Below the pieces are notes generated by a model. It did not search any database. It saw only the letters and a program-made list of their open reading frames with translations, and had not been told where the DNA came from. This document shows positions 38,612 through 48,994 of a stretch of 64,000 nt of DNA, piece by piece. The translations under genes were made by a program, and so were the position numbers. Numbering within the stretch: position 1 is the first letter of the stretch; each line of letters opens with the position of its first letter. The DNA is from Darksidea phi (Eukaryota > Ascomycota > Dothideomycetes > Pleosporales > Lentitheciaceae). Location: the NCBI GenBank assembly GCA_030770425.1, contig JASJFT010000122.1, positions 62,001 through 126,000 of the forward strand, read 5' to 3'.

Positions 38612-39528
38612 TTTGGATTGCTTGTTGGGACAGGTAGCGTAAGAGGTGGGTGGTGGTGGGGGAATTCGCGAAGGCGCAATGGAGATGTTCAGTCGGCAAA
38701 CGAGCGGTGTTCGAGCTTGGGTCGTCAATTGATGCTGCTGTGGCCTCTTTGCAGGGATCTGACGTGACAAGATTAGATTAGATTAGATTAGATCGCGCCG
38801 CAGCGTCAGCTACCCCCTTACCATCATTGCTCACACTCATTTAATCATAACTCGAAGGCCTTCGCTAGCGAAATTCGAAACTGCACAGGACTGTTCTCGG
38901 AACTATCGCCAGCTTGGTTGCACCGTCCTAATCTTGGAGTCGTTATAATTCAGCTATTTTTCAGTCTTCGTCGACGCCCCCTTAGGCATTTCGTACAGGA
39001 TTGGCCAGAAGTTGCTAGAAACCGCGCAGCCAGGAAGGATGAAATCAATGCTTTCATTTTCGCGCAGTTCTTGAAGAACCTCCATAAATAGGGGGCATTT
39101 CCTCAGTTACAGAGCTGCGGTGTCTTTGAACACACTTGTCTCGCCGCTTCTGCAACGCGCCCATTCCTACCACAGGGTTCGAGGTATCACTCATAATATT
39201 TTAACTACAGCCGCTCAAGTTCTCCTAGTGTATTTTATCAAGGAAGAACGATCGAGATAGAACAGAGGTTTTCACTCTAGAAGACCATGTCATACCCTTT
39301 CTAGAGGGATCTTTCGGGCGGGACAAGCCTCGAGCTGAACCCTTACGCACAAATATTTTGATTGCACGGAAGTGTCCGCCTTAAGCTCCGTCATTGGTCT
39401 CAAGCTCTTCCATCACTTTTCCAACGGCTTAGTGTACGCTTTAGGCGGGCCCTACCTTTTCGAAGGCCTCGTTCTCTCGTTCAGATATCCATACGCTCTG
39501 TCTATGGAAATTGTTTCATGAACAACTG
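38612..39528. other. sec13 promoter and decayed sequence
   Basis: Contains the sec13 upstream region with a GATTA pentamer repeat, then sequence with no supported gene. Confidence 0.5.
38771..38793 (+). repeat. (GATTA)4 microsatellite
   Basis: Four GATTA units plus GAT, about 160 bp upstream of the sec13 start codon (read as TAATC on the sec13 strand). Confidence 0.9.
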
Positions 39529-39885
39529 TCAAGAATATAGGATGTTATCCCTGCGAAAGAGCCTGACCACATGATTCAAAAATATATTGAACATGGAGTT
39601 CGGATCCCATAACACAACGTTTGGATCCGCAGTACTGAGAGCGAATTTCAGCATATCCTGAAACCCCACCACATGGAAATAGTCCCCGGTAATCACAAGC
39701 TGATTCGCCTGGGTGATTGGGAGTCCGAAGCTGGCAGCGCTTTCTTGTAGATAGCGAATGGGGTCGGCACCGATTCCTGCAGCGAAATCAGCTGCGGTTT
39801 CGAGATTTCGCAATATCTGACTGAACGTATATACAGGCCAAAGCCCCAAAGGTCTTCCAAATCTTGGGGAACCATCGATCTCCCC
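39529..39885 (-). pseudogene. Gene fragment of unknown family
   Basis: An open minus-strand frame reads DGSPRFGRPLGLWPVYTFSQ through LRNLETAADFAAGIGADPI, ASFGLPITQANQLVITGDYF and DPNSMFNIFLNHVV to a TGA at 39531-39529. Composition and codon choice look like a real globular protein, unlike the surrounding DNA. There is no ATG at the 5' end: a TAA stops the frame just upstream and I find no convincing splice acceptor feeding it. It is most simply the 3' remnant of a truncated gene. I do not recognise the family. Confidence 0.45.
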
Positions 39886-41440
39886 TTAACCGTAAGACTA
39901 CTATACTACTGGCTATCCGCTACGTAGCCGGTTGAGGCATCGTTTAAGGTAGTTGAAAAAGGGCAAAAGACTACCGGTGCACAGCCGAGCTGGATCCTTC
40001 TGTAGACTTAAGATGGCTAACACGGTACCTACGCGAACCCCTAATCTAGAAAACATTTGATACATTTAGAGCATTAGCGTTGCTTACGGGTCCTGGCTAG
40101 CCGACTGCTAGAAAAACTCAACGCTTTCGCGCGAGCGTGGTTGACACGCTCACTAGGGCGGAAGTCCGAGTCATGGGCCGATATCATCTAAGCTCGAGGG
40201 CAATTGAAGCCCAAAAACGAGGGGTGAGTTGAAGGAGATATGGATGGGAACTTTGGTCGGGGAAGGCTTAGCGCGCTATGATCAAGCTAGCTACTAGCGC
40301 CCCAATGTGGCAGACGCTAGATGCATGGTTGGAGAGTGTCAGAGCAAACTTAAATTGGCGTCCAATCAGCACGCATCTACAGAGCAACAACACGTGCTTC
40401 AAAGAGCTGATGCGCGCCATACCTGTTTTCGACGCCTTTCCTGACCTCCTATATACAGAAGTTCGAGTCTGCTAAGCTTTTTGGCATCTCTTAGTCGCCC
40501 CTAATCCTCTCCCAGCTCCGCGTCACGAACTCGAAGCCCCTTTGAAAAATGATACTCTCCAAAGCAAGCACTCTAGGTGGCATTGTCAATCTTAGATCGA
40601 TAATTGCTTTACTATTTCGTGTGTGGCACTGAATCTGTGTTCTCATCATTTGGGAAAGTCTACATCTTGACCAGGACTTTCACTGTTGGGGTGTCAAATA
40701 TTGACTATACATGTTATCAAAAGTGATTGACATGACTCCATCTATGGTCGTATAGACCCTACGTGTCAACATTCGATAGTGCGAAGCGATACTGCTTGAT
40801 TAGGCAGGCTGGCTTTGTCTTCCTAAGAAGTTACCTACTGTAGTTACCCGTTATGCACGAGAAATTAGCCATACAAGGTACTCCCTATAGCTTTATGTAC
40901 GTGCACTGATGTTCTACTCGATTTCTCTATACATTTCGATCAAAGAATCTGTCCGTCATGGTAAAAGTTCCTCACATGTCCTCGACCCGTTTTTTTACGT
41001 CTAGGTTTAAGCGATGTTTGCTTCAGTCAAATTATTCGAATCTCGTGATTTGAGAATAGAGTGGTACCTTCTGCGACCGCCACCGTTGACACTTGTTCTG
41101 TGAGGGTGTGCCGAATGTCCGCGCTCAACAGCTCCGCACATCTTACCCAAAGGGGTATACACCCAGCCGTGCCACCCTCGCCTCTTTCCAGCACCTCCAG
41201 CATCAATTTGCGCCACTTCCATCAACCATTACGTTGATATTTATCCAAGTTAAGCATTTGCCACCGACAGGCAGCATCGCGAACCTTGCATGATTGTGTG
41301 ACACCCAACCTCACCTAAAAGTGCTTCTCCTCTTGCTGCCTTGACGCTAGACCCGAAGAGGGTAAGGGTGCCTAAACTTCCCATTGCCCATATGTTGATC
41401 CTCCAAGCACCATCCCTCTTATATTTGACCGAATGACGAA
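39886..41440. other. AT-leaning intergenic
   Basis: No gene supported. A 65-codon frame at 40278-40475 has no domain. Confidence 0.5.
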
Positions 41441-42478
41441 ATGGCGACTACCCAAGCATCGTTCTATGCTTCTAGCTCTCCGGTACTCTCGCCAGCATCG
41501 GTGACGAGAATGGAGGAACTTCCGGAACAGTTAACGGCGACACAACAAGAAGCGCAACGTATAATGAGAGGCTTGTTGGCAAAATTGAAAGAGTCGGATT
41601 CGGAGCACTATGAGAGATATGGAAAGTGGGTTGCGAGGCACCCGAAGCTGGATGATTTCTGCTTTAGCTGCGTGAGGCCGAACGTGTGGAGATTTCTGGA
41701 CGGTAACTGGAACGTACACGGGTAAGTCTAACCCTTCCGAACGCATTGTCGCTTTTTCTTACATAAACATAGACTCAAATCCATCGGTGGCGATCTCAAA
41801 TTCGAAGGCCGAGGCATCTATTTCGATGGCGTCTTAGGCCTCGACAAACAGACCCGCTTCTACATCGGCCAATCCACAAATCTTCGCTTCCGCATATCCC
41901 AACACTGGAACTTCCGCTACCGTCGCGACAACCCGTCTCTGCACTACCATGCCCTCCAACAAAGCATTTTTAATAGCTTCGGTATCCTCGCCGTTATCCC
42001 TTCCAACAATATGGGAAACCACGCGCTTCCTGGAATGGACTGCCCGGACCTTCTGCTCAACTTGCTCGAGATGTGGATGTGTCTCGTATTCCGGTGCTTG
42101 CCACAGCAAACGCTGGCGAGGTGGTTACCTGAAGACGTGAAGAAGGAAGGGGAGTTCGGTGCTTTGAACATTGTGAGTCCGCTTGACTGTGGAGCAAAAG
42201 AAAGGGAGTGGGTAGACTTGAGCGAGTGCAATGATCCGTTGGTGCAGGAGTATCTTAATGGGCACCGAAAGAGAAATTCGGTCACTTATGGAAAGGACAG
42301 ACCACCCAAAGATGACGAAGAAGCGAAGAGAAAGCCTGTGGCTTATAGGAAAAACAAGCGGGCCGATAGCGAACAAAACGTCATACCGGTCATTGCTCCA
42401 GCGCTGCTCTTGATTGGAGCAGCGGTTTTTACTGGATTCATGCTTTTCAGGAGCAGCACCGGACCTGGGCGAAGGTGA
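41441..42478 (+). CDS. Tail-anchored protein with GIY-YIG nuclease-like domain
   Basis: Two exons, 41441-41721 and 41773-42478 (51-bp intron), give about 328 residues. Residues 1-93 are a helical lead-in (LTATQQEAQRIMRGLLAKLK). The centre carries the GIY-YIG signature: GIY at 108-110, YIG at 124-126 in FYIGQSTNLRFRISQHWNF, with conserved Arg (132/134) and His138 downstream, then a helix with Glu193 (LLNLLEMWMCLVF) where the metal-binding Glu is expected. A basic linker (KRKPVAYRKNKR) leads to one C-terminal membrane helix, VIPVIAPALLLIGAAVFTGF, leaving about nine residues outside; this is a tail-anchor layout. Domain assignment rests on motif spacing. Unlike Slx1 there is no RING/PHD-type zinc module. 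Substrate and membrane (ER, mitochondrial or nuclear) are unknown. Confidence 0.7.
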
Positions 42479-42599
42479 GGCGGTGTCGAAATGCGGTTTC
42501 GGGAGTGTAGGTTGCCTAAGTCTGCATTCCCGCCATGCATGATGTGTATTAAACTAGCTGTTCCCTTAGTGTTTTTTTCTCGTCTTTCCTCCTGCATAG

Positions 42600-44907
42600 T
42601 TACTTCCCTATATCTAAGGGATGAGCGGGTGAGAACCGCGGTGAAGCTCTGTTCTCCCGAGAAATTTCCGGGCAATCTAGCTCACTGTGATATCTTGAGC
42701 TTGGAGTGTCGGAGCTTCCTGTTTCCAACATTACGAAACCATCCGAACCCTTTCCTCCATCGTGACTGTACTCACCCATGTTGCTTAGCCCTTCTGCTGG
42801 CATGTAACGTTGTAGATAGGCATGGTTTGGATCAGAAATGTCTAAAGTACTCAGTGTATCTCCAGGCTCAGTAACGGGGACGGTTTGAGCGGTGCGAGGC
42901 CAGGTGCCGGAGCCGACGGCCTCATGAGCTAGTCGTTGCAGTTGAAGAACCGAATTGTGGTCCCATTCCAACATGGAATAGGTCGGATACCTTGTATTGC
43001 GGGCCTAGCGTCGAGTGAGGCGAGCTGCAATAAACTCAATCCATGTTGCAACTAGCATTACAAAGAGACCGACAAAAATGATTACCGAGACCCCGAGGAT
43101 GCTGAAGGAATAGAAGTCGGGACTTCGAATTCTCTAAACGCAAAAGGCTTAGCCCGTGAACAGAATGTGGATCGTCGCTGGCTTGCCTGATTTTGACACA
43201 ATGTCAGACAAGCGTTAGGCGTGGGGCACAATGTCTCATTTCTTGGCCAAAAAACGTATTTCTGTGTTGCCGCTGCCATACTTGACTGCACAGACGCAAG
43301 AGAGGCTTGAAAACTGTATTCCATCTCTTGCTGCCATCTGTTGGTTAGGATAGCGTCTAGTTGCACGGGCCCGACCAACGTATACCGAGATAGTAAGAAA
43401 GGGAGGCCGGGAAACAGGTAGATTTTGCCCGGGCTTGCGACAAACGTGTTGAGAGCAGAAAAGAAGCCCAGAATCGCGGCGCGATCATAGATGTTAGACC
43501 AGATCTCGGACAGTGACTCGGATTTTATCATATTTTGACACCGAGATTCAGAAAGCTCGGGATTGCAGAGCCAGTCTCAGAAAGAGCAACCAACGGCCCC
43601 TGCCGGTTCATCCGGTAGAAACACTTTCGTTTCGTTTCCAAAGCCAAGGTCGTCACTGGCTAGCACTTCCTGTGTAGCTGCAAACCAGGGGTCTTCGGTT
43701 CTTTCGCGATTCCATAAACCACTTGAACTGAGGTATAGCAACACCACTTCAGCGTCCGATATATTCAGCTCAGGTATCGGATTGAAATATTTCCTAGTAG
43801 TAGGGCTCATGTATAGAGCTCTAATCCAAAGTCAATTATGAATCGTTCAAACAAGAGTCCGAAAACGAAGCAAGGCATGCATCCTCAACCGGCAGATAAT
43901 CACTCGCGCCTTCGGACAAATCGCGACCAACTTACCCTATTTTGTAGTCCTTCATATCGAAGCGATCAAATGACGGCTCGTCAAGACAGGAGTTTCTTTG
44001 ATTGACACTTCGTACACAAAAGTGTTGTCTGCGTCGCTCGAAACACTGGTGTAGCTCGTGTGACCGTAGGTATAGCGCATGAATTTGTCCGCAGGATGCT
44101 TGGGGTCAGTATAAACCTAAATGTGGGCACTAAGTCAGCAAAGATTCCCCAGAGGGGCGTTATTACTCGTTGCCTCAGAATAGGGGCCGGGTATCTTGCA
44201 ATTGTACGCAGCTTGTACGGCTACGTACAGTACTAAAACCTTCTGTGACCCACGGAGCGCAGCGATACTGCATTCGATATTGGAACCGAGGTCCACTATT
44301 GACCCCGAAGTCCGCTGAGCTGTCTAGTAGTCCAGTATCCAGCAGTATGTTGCCCGAAGTATGTCGGCATACCCAGTCGGAGAAAGGAAAAGTCGAATTG
44401 ATGTCAATTGTATATGGAAGCCTCGTTTTCGTGAAGATCAGACATCTCTGGTGATTCGCTTCTAGTCTTTGATAACACTGCAGGGCCGCAACCAGATGCT
44501 CCAATATTCTCTGCTGCCTGTATTTCAAGAATTCAGCAGTCTCCTGCCCCAACAACGGACTCGATAATTGGGTTCCATACCCGCTGCCTCGTACAATGAC
44601 CTCGTTCGAGTTGTTCGCAGCCACGCGAAATGAAAATACACCTTCCCGAAAAATTATAGTCAGATGATGATTCCTTAGAGTGTAAAAGACAGTATATACC
44701 TGCAGTAGCGAAGCCGCCTGAGAGGAAAGCAGCCATTAGAACGGGGACGAGCCGCGAAACGTTCTTTGATGCTCGATGTCTCCAAGCCAGCATGACCCAA
44801 AAGACATCAACTACTACATCCGGCGCAGCCTTTGCGTTTCGTAGAATATTCTGACGTTGATGGTAGATGCCGTCGGTGTAAGCCATCGATGAAAAATACG
44901 TGTGCAT
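42600..44907 (-). pseudogene. Broken member of an ascomycete polytopic membrane-protein family
   Basis: Conserved blocks can be followed through proposed exons ending or starting at 44700, 44641-44229, 44116-43936, 43820-43187 and 43133-42600. They read DGIYHQRQNILRNAKAAPD, WRHRASKNVSRLVPVLMAAF, FSFRVAANNSNEVIVRGSG, SDWVCRHTSGNILLDTGLLD, FMRYTYGHTSYTSVSSDADN, FNPIPELNISDAEVVLLYLS, FLPDEPAGAVGC, then a membrane helix FSILGVSVIIFVGLFVMLVA and the tail EWDHNSVLQLQRLAHEAVG. This is a familiar fungal family of unknown function. Three lesions break it: a net one-base frameshift within about 43975-43995, an in-frame TGA at 43579-43577 just after the conserved GC, and an in-frame TAG at 43007-43005 between the membrane helix and the tail. 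The N-terminal exon is not found. The intron at 43186-43134 would be GC-AG. Confidence 0.75.
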
Positions 44908-45196
44908 AACGAAGTAGTGATCGCGTCAACTGCTTCTGCAGTGAGAGTTATTTTTCTTTTGTGTGTGCGTGTGCGGCTCAAGAGCCTTCTCATGATCCGT
45001 GGATGACTTTGGCTTGCTACCAAGCGTGCATAACGAACCGAACAATTTTCCAAAAGCTCTTCCCCGTCAGGCTTACATAAATGGCAAGGAAAGTGATTGG
45101 GTGTTGCTAGCCTCAAGCTCCGCCTCAAAATACAATACAGGATATTCTGGTTTGGTTAGAGGGCATATTACATGTGTACCAGCCTCCTTCGAAAAT
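44908..45196. other. Short intergenic stretch
   Basis: No supported gene; it may hold the lost 5' part of the neighbouring pseudogene. Confidence 0.4.
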
Positions 45197-45385
45197 ATGG
45201 CCTATATCAATCGATACCAACATCTCAAGAGTCTGACAATCAGCGATTTCGAGCTACCTTTTCCCACGGTTGCGCATGTATTACTACTTCCTTCCCTCAA
45301 GCGGGTCAACTTAAGAAATTTCGACTATAACAAATCGATGGAGGAGATCACCATAGATTTCTCTTTTTTCCTTCAGATACTCTAG
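45197..45385 (+). pseudogene. Possible F-box/LRR-type gene remnant
   Basis: The frame reads INRYQHLKSLTISDFELPFP and LPSLKRVNLRNFDYNKSMEE, a leucine-rich pattern usual in fungal F-box/LRR proteins. The frame then stops and only scattered pieces follow (for example MSTLEALTLNFRML near 45588-45630). No complete structure can be built. Treated as a decayed gene; confidence is low. Confidence 0.35.
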
Positions 45386-46674
45386 TACGTCTGTGCGGCA
45401 GCGTCTATACATTCGAATACGTGGGGTCGCACACTGCACAGGATCCTGCTTCATAGTATACCGCTGTCCTAGATGCACTATTTCTTCATCATGACACTCT
45501 CGAATAAATCGATCTTAAATACTTTTAGACAATAGCGAGTGATGGGATAGTCTAGAGCGAATGCTGCATATCGAGATTTCCAAAGATATGTCAACTCTGG
45601 AAGCTCTCACATTGAACTTCAGAATGCTGATGGGGAGAGCTGTAGGACGCAAACAGGCAGTCGGAAACATGGAAGAAGAGCGCAATACTCGGCCATGCTC
45701 CGGAGTTGTTGGCGAGGTTGCTAGTGTTGAAACTGATGACGTAGAGTTTCAGGCAATTTGTTCCAGTCATCGACAAAGTCTGGGGTGAGCGGAGTGCGTA
45801 TCGAATCTTCTAGGCCGATTGTGAGGGTTGATAGGCGCAGCTTTGCCCAGTAACTATGCGAATGAGATGCATAATGAATTTCTGGTAGATGTGGTGCATT
45901 GGGTGGCTGTGTTTTCGACATTAGTTGGATGAATTAGAACGTTGAATAGTAGGATTGAAGTCATTTCTACGTACGTAAGGTAGGGTTTGTATACTGCCTT
46001 GGCATGCTGTGTGAATGGGATAATCACGTGATAAGGGCTCTCCAACCAACAGCCCCCCGAATCCTTGTGCGAATTCAGCCATGAATACTTACTCCATTGA
46101 TTGGTCATGCCAAGTATGGCCCAAAACTTCTCAAACAGGAAGCCAGTCGTTGCTTCTTAGTGACATTCAGCCTTATTATGTTATCTGCGCATAGGCCTAT
46201 TCGCTAGTCGAATTAGGCGAATAAAATACTAGAATCAGTGCCTAGAGGCAGTAAGTACGGAGTCTTGTTTGCGATACCGTGCAGCCTTATACAGTGTTAT
46301 ACTGTGCAACAAGAACTCATACTCAGTTACATCTCTCTGGGGTTCCAAAGCTCCGTCTCAGCCTGCCTTTCCATCACAATAACATTTCAATAATCACTTT
46401 CATAGGGACGAGGAGCGAATATATATCTCAAACGAATGTCATCAATCGGAATTAAAATATACATCTATGTGATTGCTTCCCCCTTCAATAGAGGGGGCGG
46501 GGAAACATGTGCAACGCTGTGCAAATGCTCAAGATAAGGTAAACTCATCTTGCCATCTTGTACTTCAGTACCATGCTAGTACAGTAGCTAAGGCGAAGAT
46601 CGTAAAAACAACAGGGGTATAAGTCCAAACATGCGTATGTACGGACAGGAACACAAGGCTAGCCAGCACTGAGC
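45386..46674. other. Decayed / intergenic sequence
   Basis: Scattered short protein-like frames on both strands (for example minus 45721-45921) cannot be joined into a gene. A small imperfect hairpin lies at 46198-46223. Confidence 0.45.
46198..46223. repeat. Small inverted repeat
   Basis: TATTCGC and GCGAATA arms (7 bp) around a 12-base centre that itself pairs partly (TAG..TTA). No function assigned. Confidence 0.6.
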
Positions 46675-47826
46675 TTAGACAGTGATTTTGACAGTATTGC
46701 GCTGGTTGCGATGGATGAAATCGCGCTTAGCAATCTTCCCACCCTGACACTTCGTTCCCGGGGCGACAGGTTGAAACGCGGCCTTGCCATGGTCGCAGAT
46801 AGCGAACTGAGATTCGCCGTTACAAACGATCTCGCCGTCCTTGCAGGCGCTACCACCAGTAGACGGAGCTCCAGAGGGCTGGGCAGGAGCAGGAGCTTGA
46901 GTTTGGGAAGGAGCGGCCTGACCAGCCGAGGGCGCGGTCACGGTGACCAGGGTGTGAACAGTCGAGGTTAGAGCTGGGGGCTGCGAAGGAGAGGCTGGGG
47001 CTGTTGTCGACGGAGCGGAGGGAGCGGCTGGAGCAGGGGCCTGAGAGGTAGCCGCGGGGGCCTGCGATCCGGGTGGCGTGTAGAGGCCGTTGTTGCCAGA
47101 GCCAGCACCTGGAGCAGCTGGAGCCGGAGCCTGCTGGCCAGGAGTTGTACCACTACCAGTCCCACCAGAAGCCGTACCACCGCACAAGCCAACGAAGGGG
47201 CCAGAGCCGACACGTTGCACCGACTTGCCAGGATTCTCAAAGGTGTAATCTGAAGACTCGGGAGTTTTACAGCTTGCACCAGTACCAACACCGATGTTGG
47301 CAAGAGCCATGTCGGGAAGGCTTTCGAAAGCCGCTTTGTCGTCCTTGCCACCAGACACTGTAATCGCCGCGCAATTCATATACATCTCTCGGTTCCCTAT
47401 CTTGTTAAACCACGTCCAGGCGAAGACAGCCTCCCCGTTCGGAAGCTCTTCGGGGACTTGGAAAGAGAATGTTGCTGGTCCACCAACACCAGGACATCCA
47501 CCCTCGATAGAGTGGATGACTTTAAACGCGGAGTCCTTGGTGGGGTTCTTGTCAAGAGTTACTGCAAGCTGGCAGGATCCACCGCCATGGACAGCGCTTC
47601 CAGTGAATGACAAGGTGGAGTTCTCGCCAACCTTGAACTCAGTCGTCGGACCACCAGCAGATGAGCTAGAAGCACCCATCTTGCATGGATAGTCAGATCC
47701 GGAAGGGTCCAGCGGAGAGTTGTTCGGCGAGCCGAAAGGTTTAGGTTCCGCCATGATCATGTGAGCAGTGACAGAGGGAGCCATGGCGAGCAAGCTGCCC
47801 ATGATTGTAAGTGTTGTTGTCATCAT
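46675..47826 (-). CDS. Secreted AA11-type chitin lytic polysaccharide monooxygenase
   Basis: Copper enzyme that oxidatively cleaves chitin outside the cell. One exon, about 383 residues from ATG 47826 (MMTTTLTIMGSLLAMAPSVTA signal peptide, cleaved before His22). The open frame continues upstream but that part reads as 5' UTR. The mature N-terminal His22 and His80 in FTGSAVHGGGSC form the expected histidine brace, and WTWFNKIGNREMYMNC holds the axial Tyr region. HSIEGGCPGVGGPATFSFQVP and NSPLDPSGSDYPCK are AA11-typical. A Pro/Ala/Ser-rich linker of about 110 residues leads to a C-terminal cysteine module, CKDGEIVCNGESQFAICDHG, that resembles the X278 module of other AA11 proteins and may bind chitin. 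The gene stands alone; its own wall or chitin from insects and other fungi are possible substrates. Confidence 0.92.
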   Translation of the reverse strand: MMTTTLTIMGSLLAMAPSVTAHMIMAEPKPFGSPNNSPLDPSGSDYPCKMGASSSSAGGPTTEFKVGENSTLSFTGSAVHGGGSCQLAVTLDKNPTKDSAFKVIHSIEGGCPGVGGPATFSFQVPEELPNGEAVFAWTWFNKIGNREMYMNCAAITVSGGKDDKAAFESLPDMALANIGVGTGASCKTPESSDYTFENPGKSVQRVGSGPFVGLCGGTASGGTGSGTTPGQQAPAPAAPGAGSGNNGLYTPPGSQAPAATSQAPAPAAPSAPSTTAPASPSQPPALTSTVHTLVTVTAPSAGQAAPSQTQAPAPAQPSGAPSTGGSACKDGEIVCNGESQFAICDHGKAAFQPVAPGTKCQGGKIAKRDFIHRNQRNTVKITV

Positions 47827-48994
47827 ATTGCCGGATATGTTGCTTCGATAGATAGTAATCGGGTGTGTTGCGATTGTTGGGTCAAGCTTTACCGGAAAGC
47901 TTAGATGTGTAAGGCGTGTGTTGGGGAATAAGAAGGAAGAACAAGAGAAGTGTTTAAATAGGGGTGAGCAGACTGCGAGAAGTAAGATACAATGGTGGAC
48001 AATGAAGTACAACTTCACAATAAGACAATGAGACAATAGGACAAAGCGAGTTCGCGTGAACAAAAGTGCTCCAGGCAAGAGAAGTGAAAGTGAGAAGTTG
48101 GGTCTGCACAATGCTATTGTTCCACACCTTCAATTAAAGAAAATCTTGAATAGGCGCTAGGCGCGAAGGCATGAACAATACCTCCAGGCTGCTGTACACG
48201 TCAGAGAAGCTCATTGGAAAATACAGTATACGAAATTGTGCGGATGATGGATAGCGATGTTTCATGGAAGCGCATTTGCGCATAGTTTCAATCACTGTGG
48301 ACTTTGTGCAATGAGTGGCGGAGAATGCAGCGCAAGCGTGACAAGGAGTAATTTGAAACATTGTGAACAGCAGCGAAGCGCGGAACACCTTCATGGGACT
48401 TCAGCGTCTGGCGACCGTATGCTAGCTGCGCGTAGCGTCACTCGCGCCAGTCTCATCGTCGCACGCCATTCACCGGCGGGTGGCACTCGATGAGCACTTC
48501 TGCGCTCTGGTTAGTTCAAGGTAGCCATGTAACGCGCCCATGTCCTCAAATGGGCCATGTCACCGTCAGCGGATTCGAAACAGCATATGATCAGTGAATC
48601 CCTCTTGTGTGAACTCATGTCTGCTGGTGATAGGCAGGTGGGCCCTTGAAGGTCGAGATGAAGAAAGGGAGACGCACCCGTGGGGTGACCTGCCGCAGCC
48701 TCGTGAAGGAAGAACCGGCTCTAGCACGAAATCGGCCTAGCGCGCTTGGCACAGCATGCCCATGAACGGCTGCGAAAGTCTGTCCGATGGCAAGGAACGC
48801 GCGCTGGCATTCACCTTTCATTGTACTGACTAGACAGGCAAAGGTCGGTCAGGCTTCAATCGGCACCCTCTCCGTAGTCGCGAACTGTGCGCAAGCCCTC
48901 GGTTCCGCCCAAAAGTCGCTGCGACGCGTCTAGTGCTCGCGAGCTCTTCAGAGCCTCAAGATTCACATATTTGTCGGCGCGTGGCCCAGCAATC
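47827..48994. promoter_or_regulatory. Divergent region, AA11 LPMO / Snf5
   Basis: About 1.2 kb of upstream sequence shared by the minus-strand LPMO and plus-strand snf5. No further gene seen. Confidence 0.55.

Noticed and set aside
46675..48111. Extending the LPMO N-terminus to 48111
   Set aside because: The upstream part is hydrophobic by chance; starting at 47826 gives a normal signal peptide with cleavage right before the copper-binding His.
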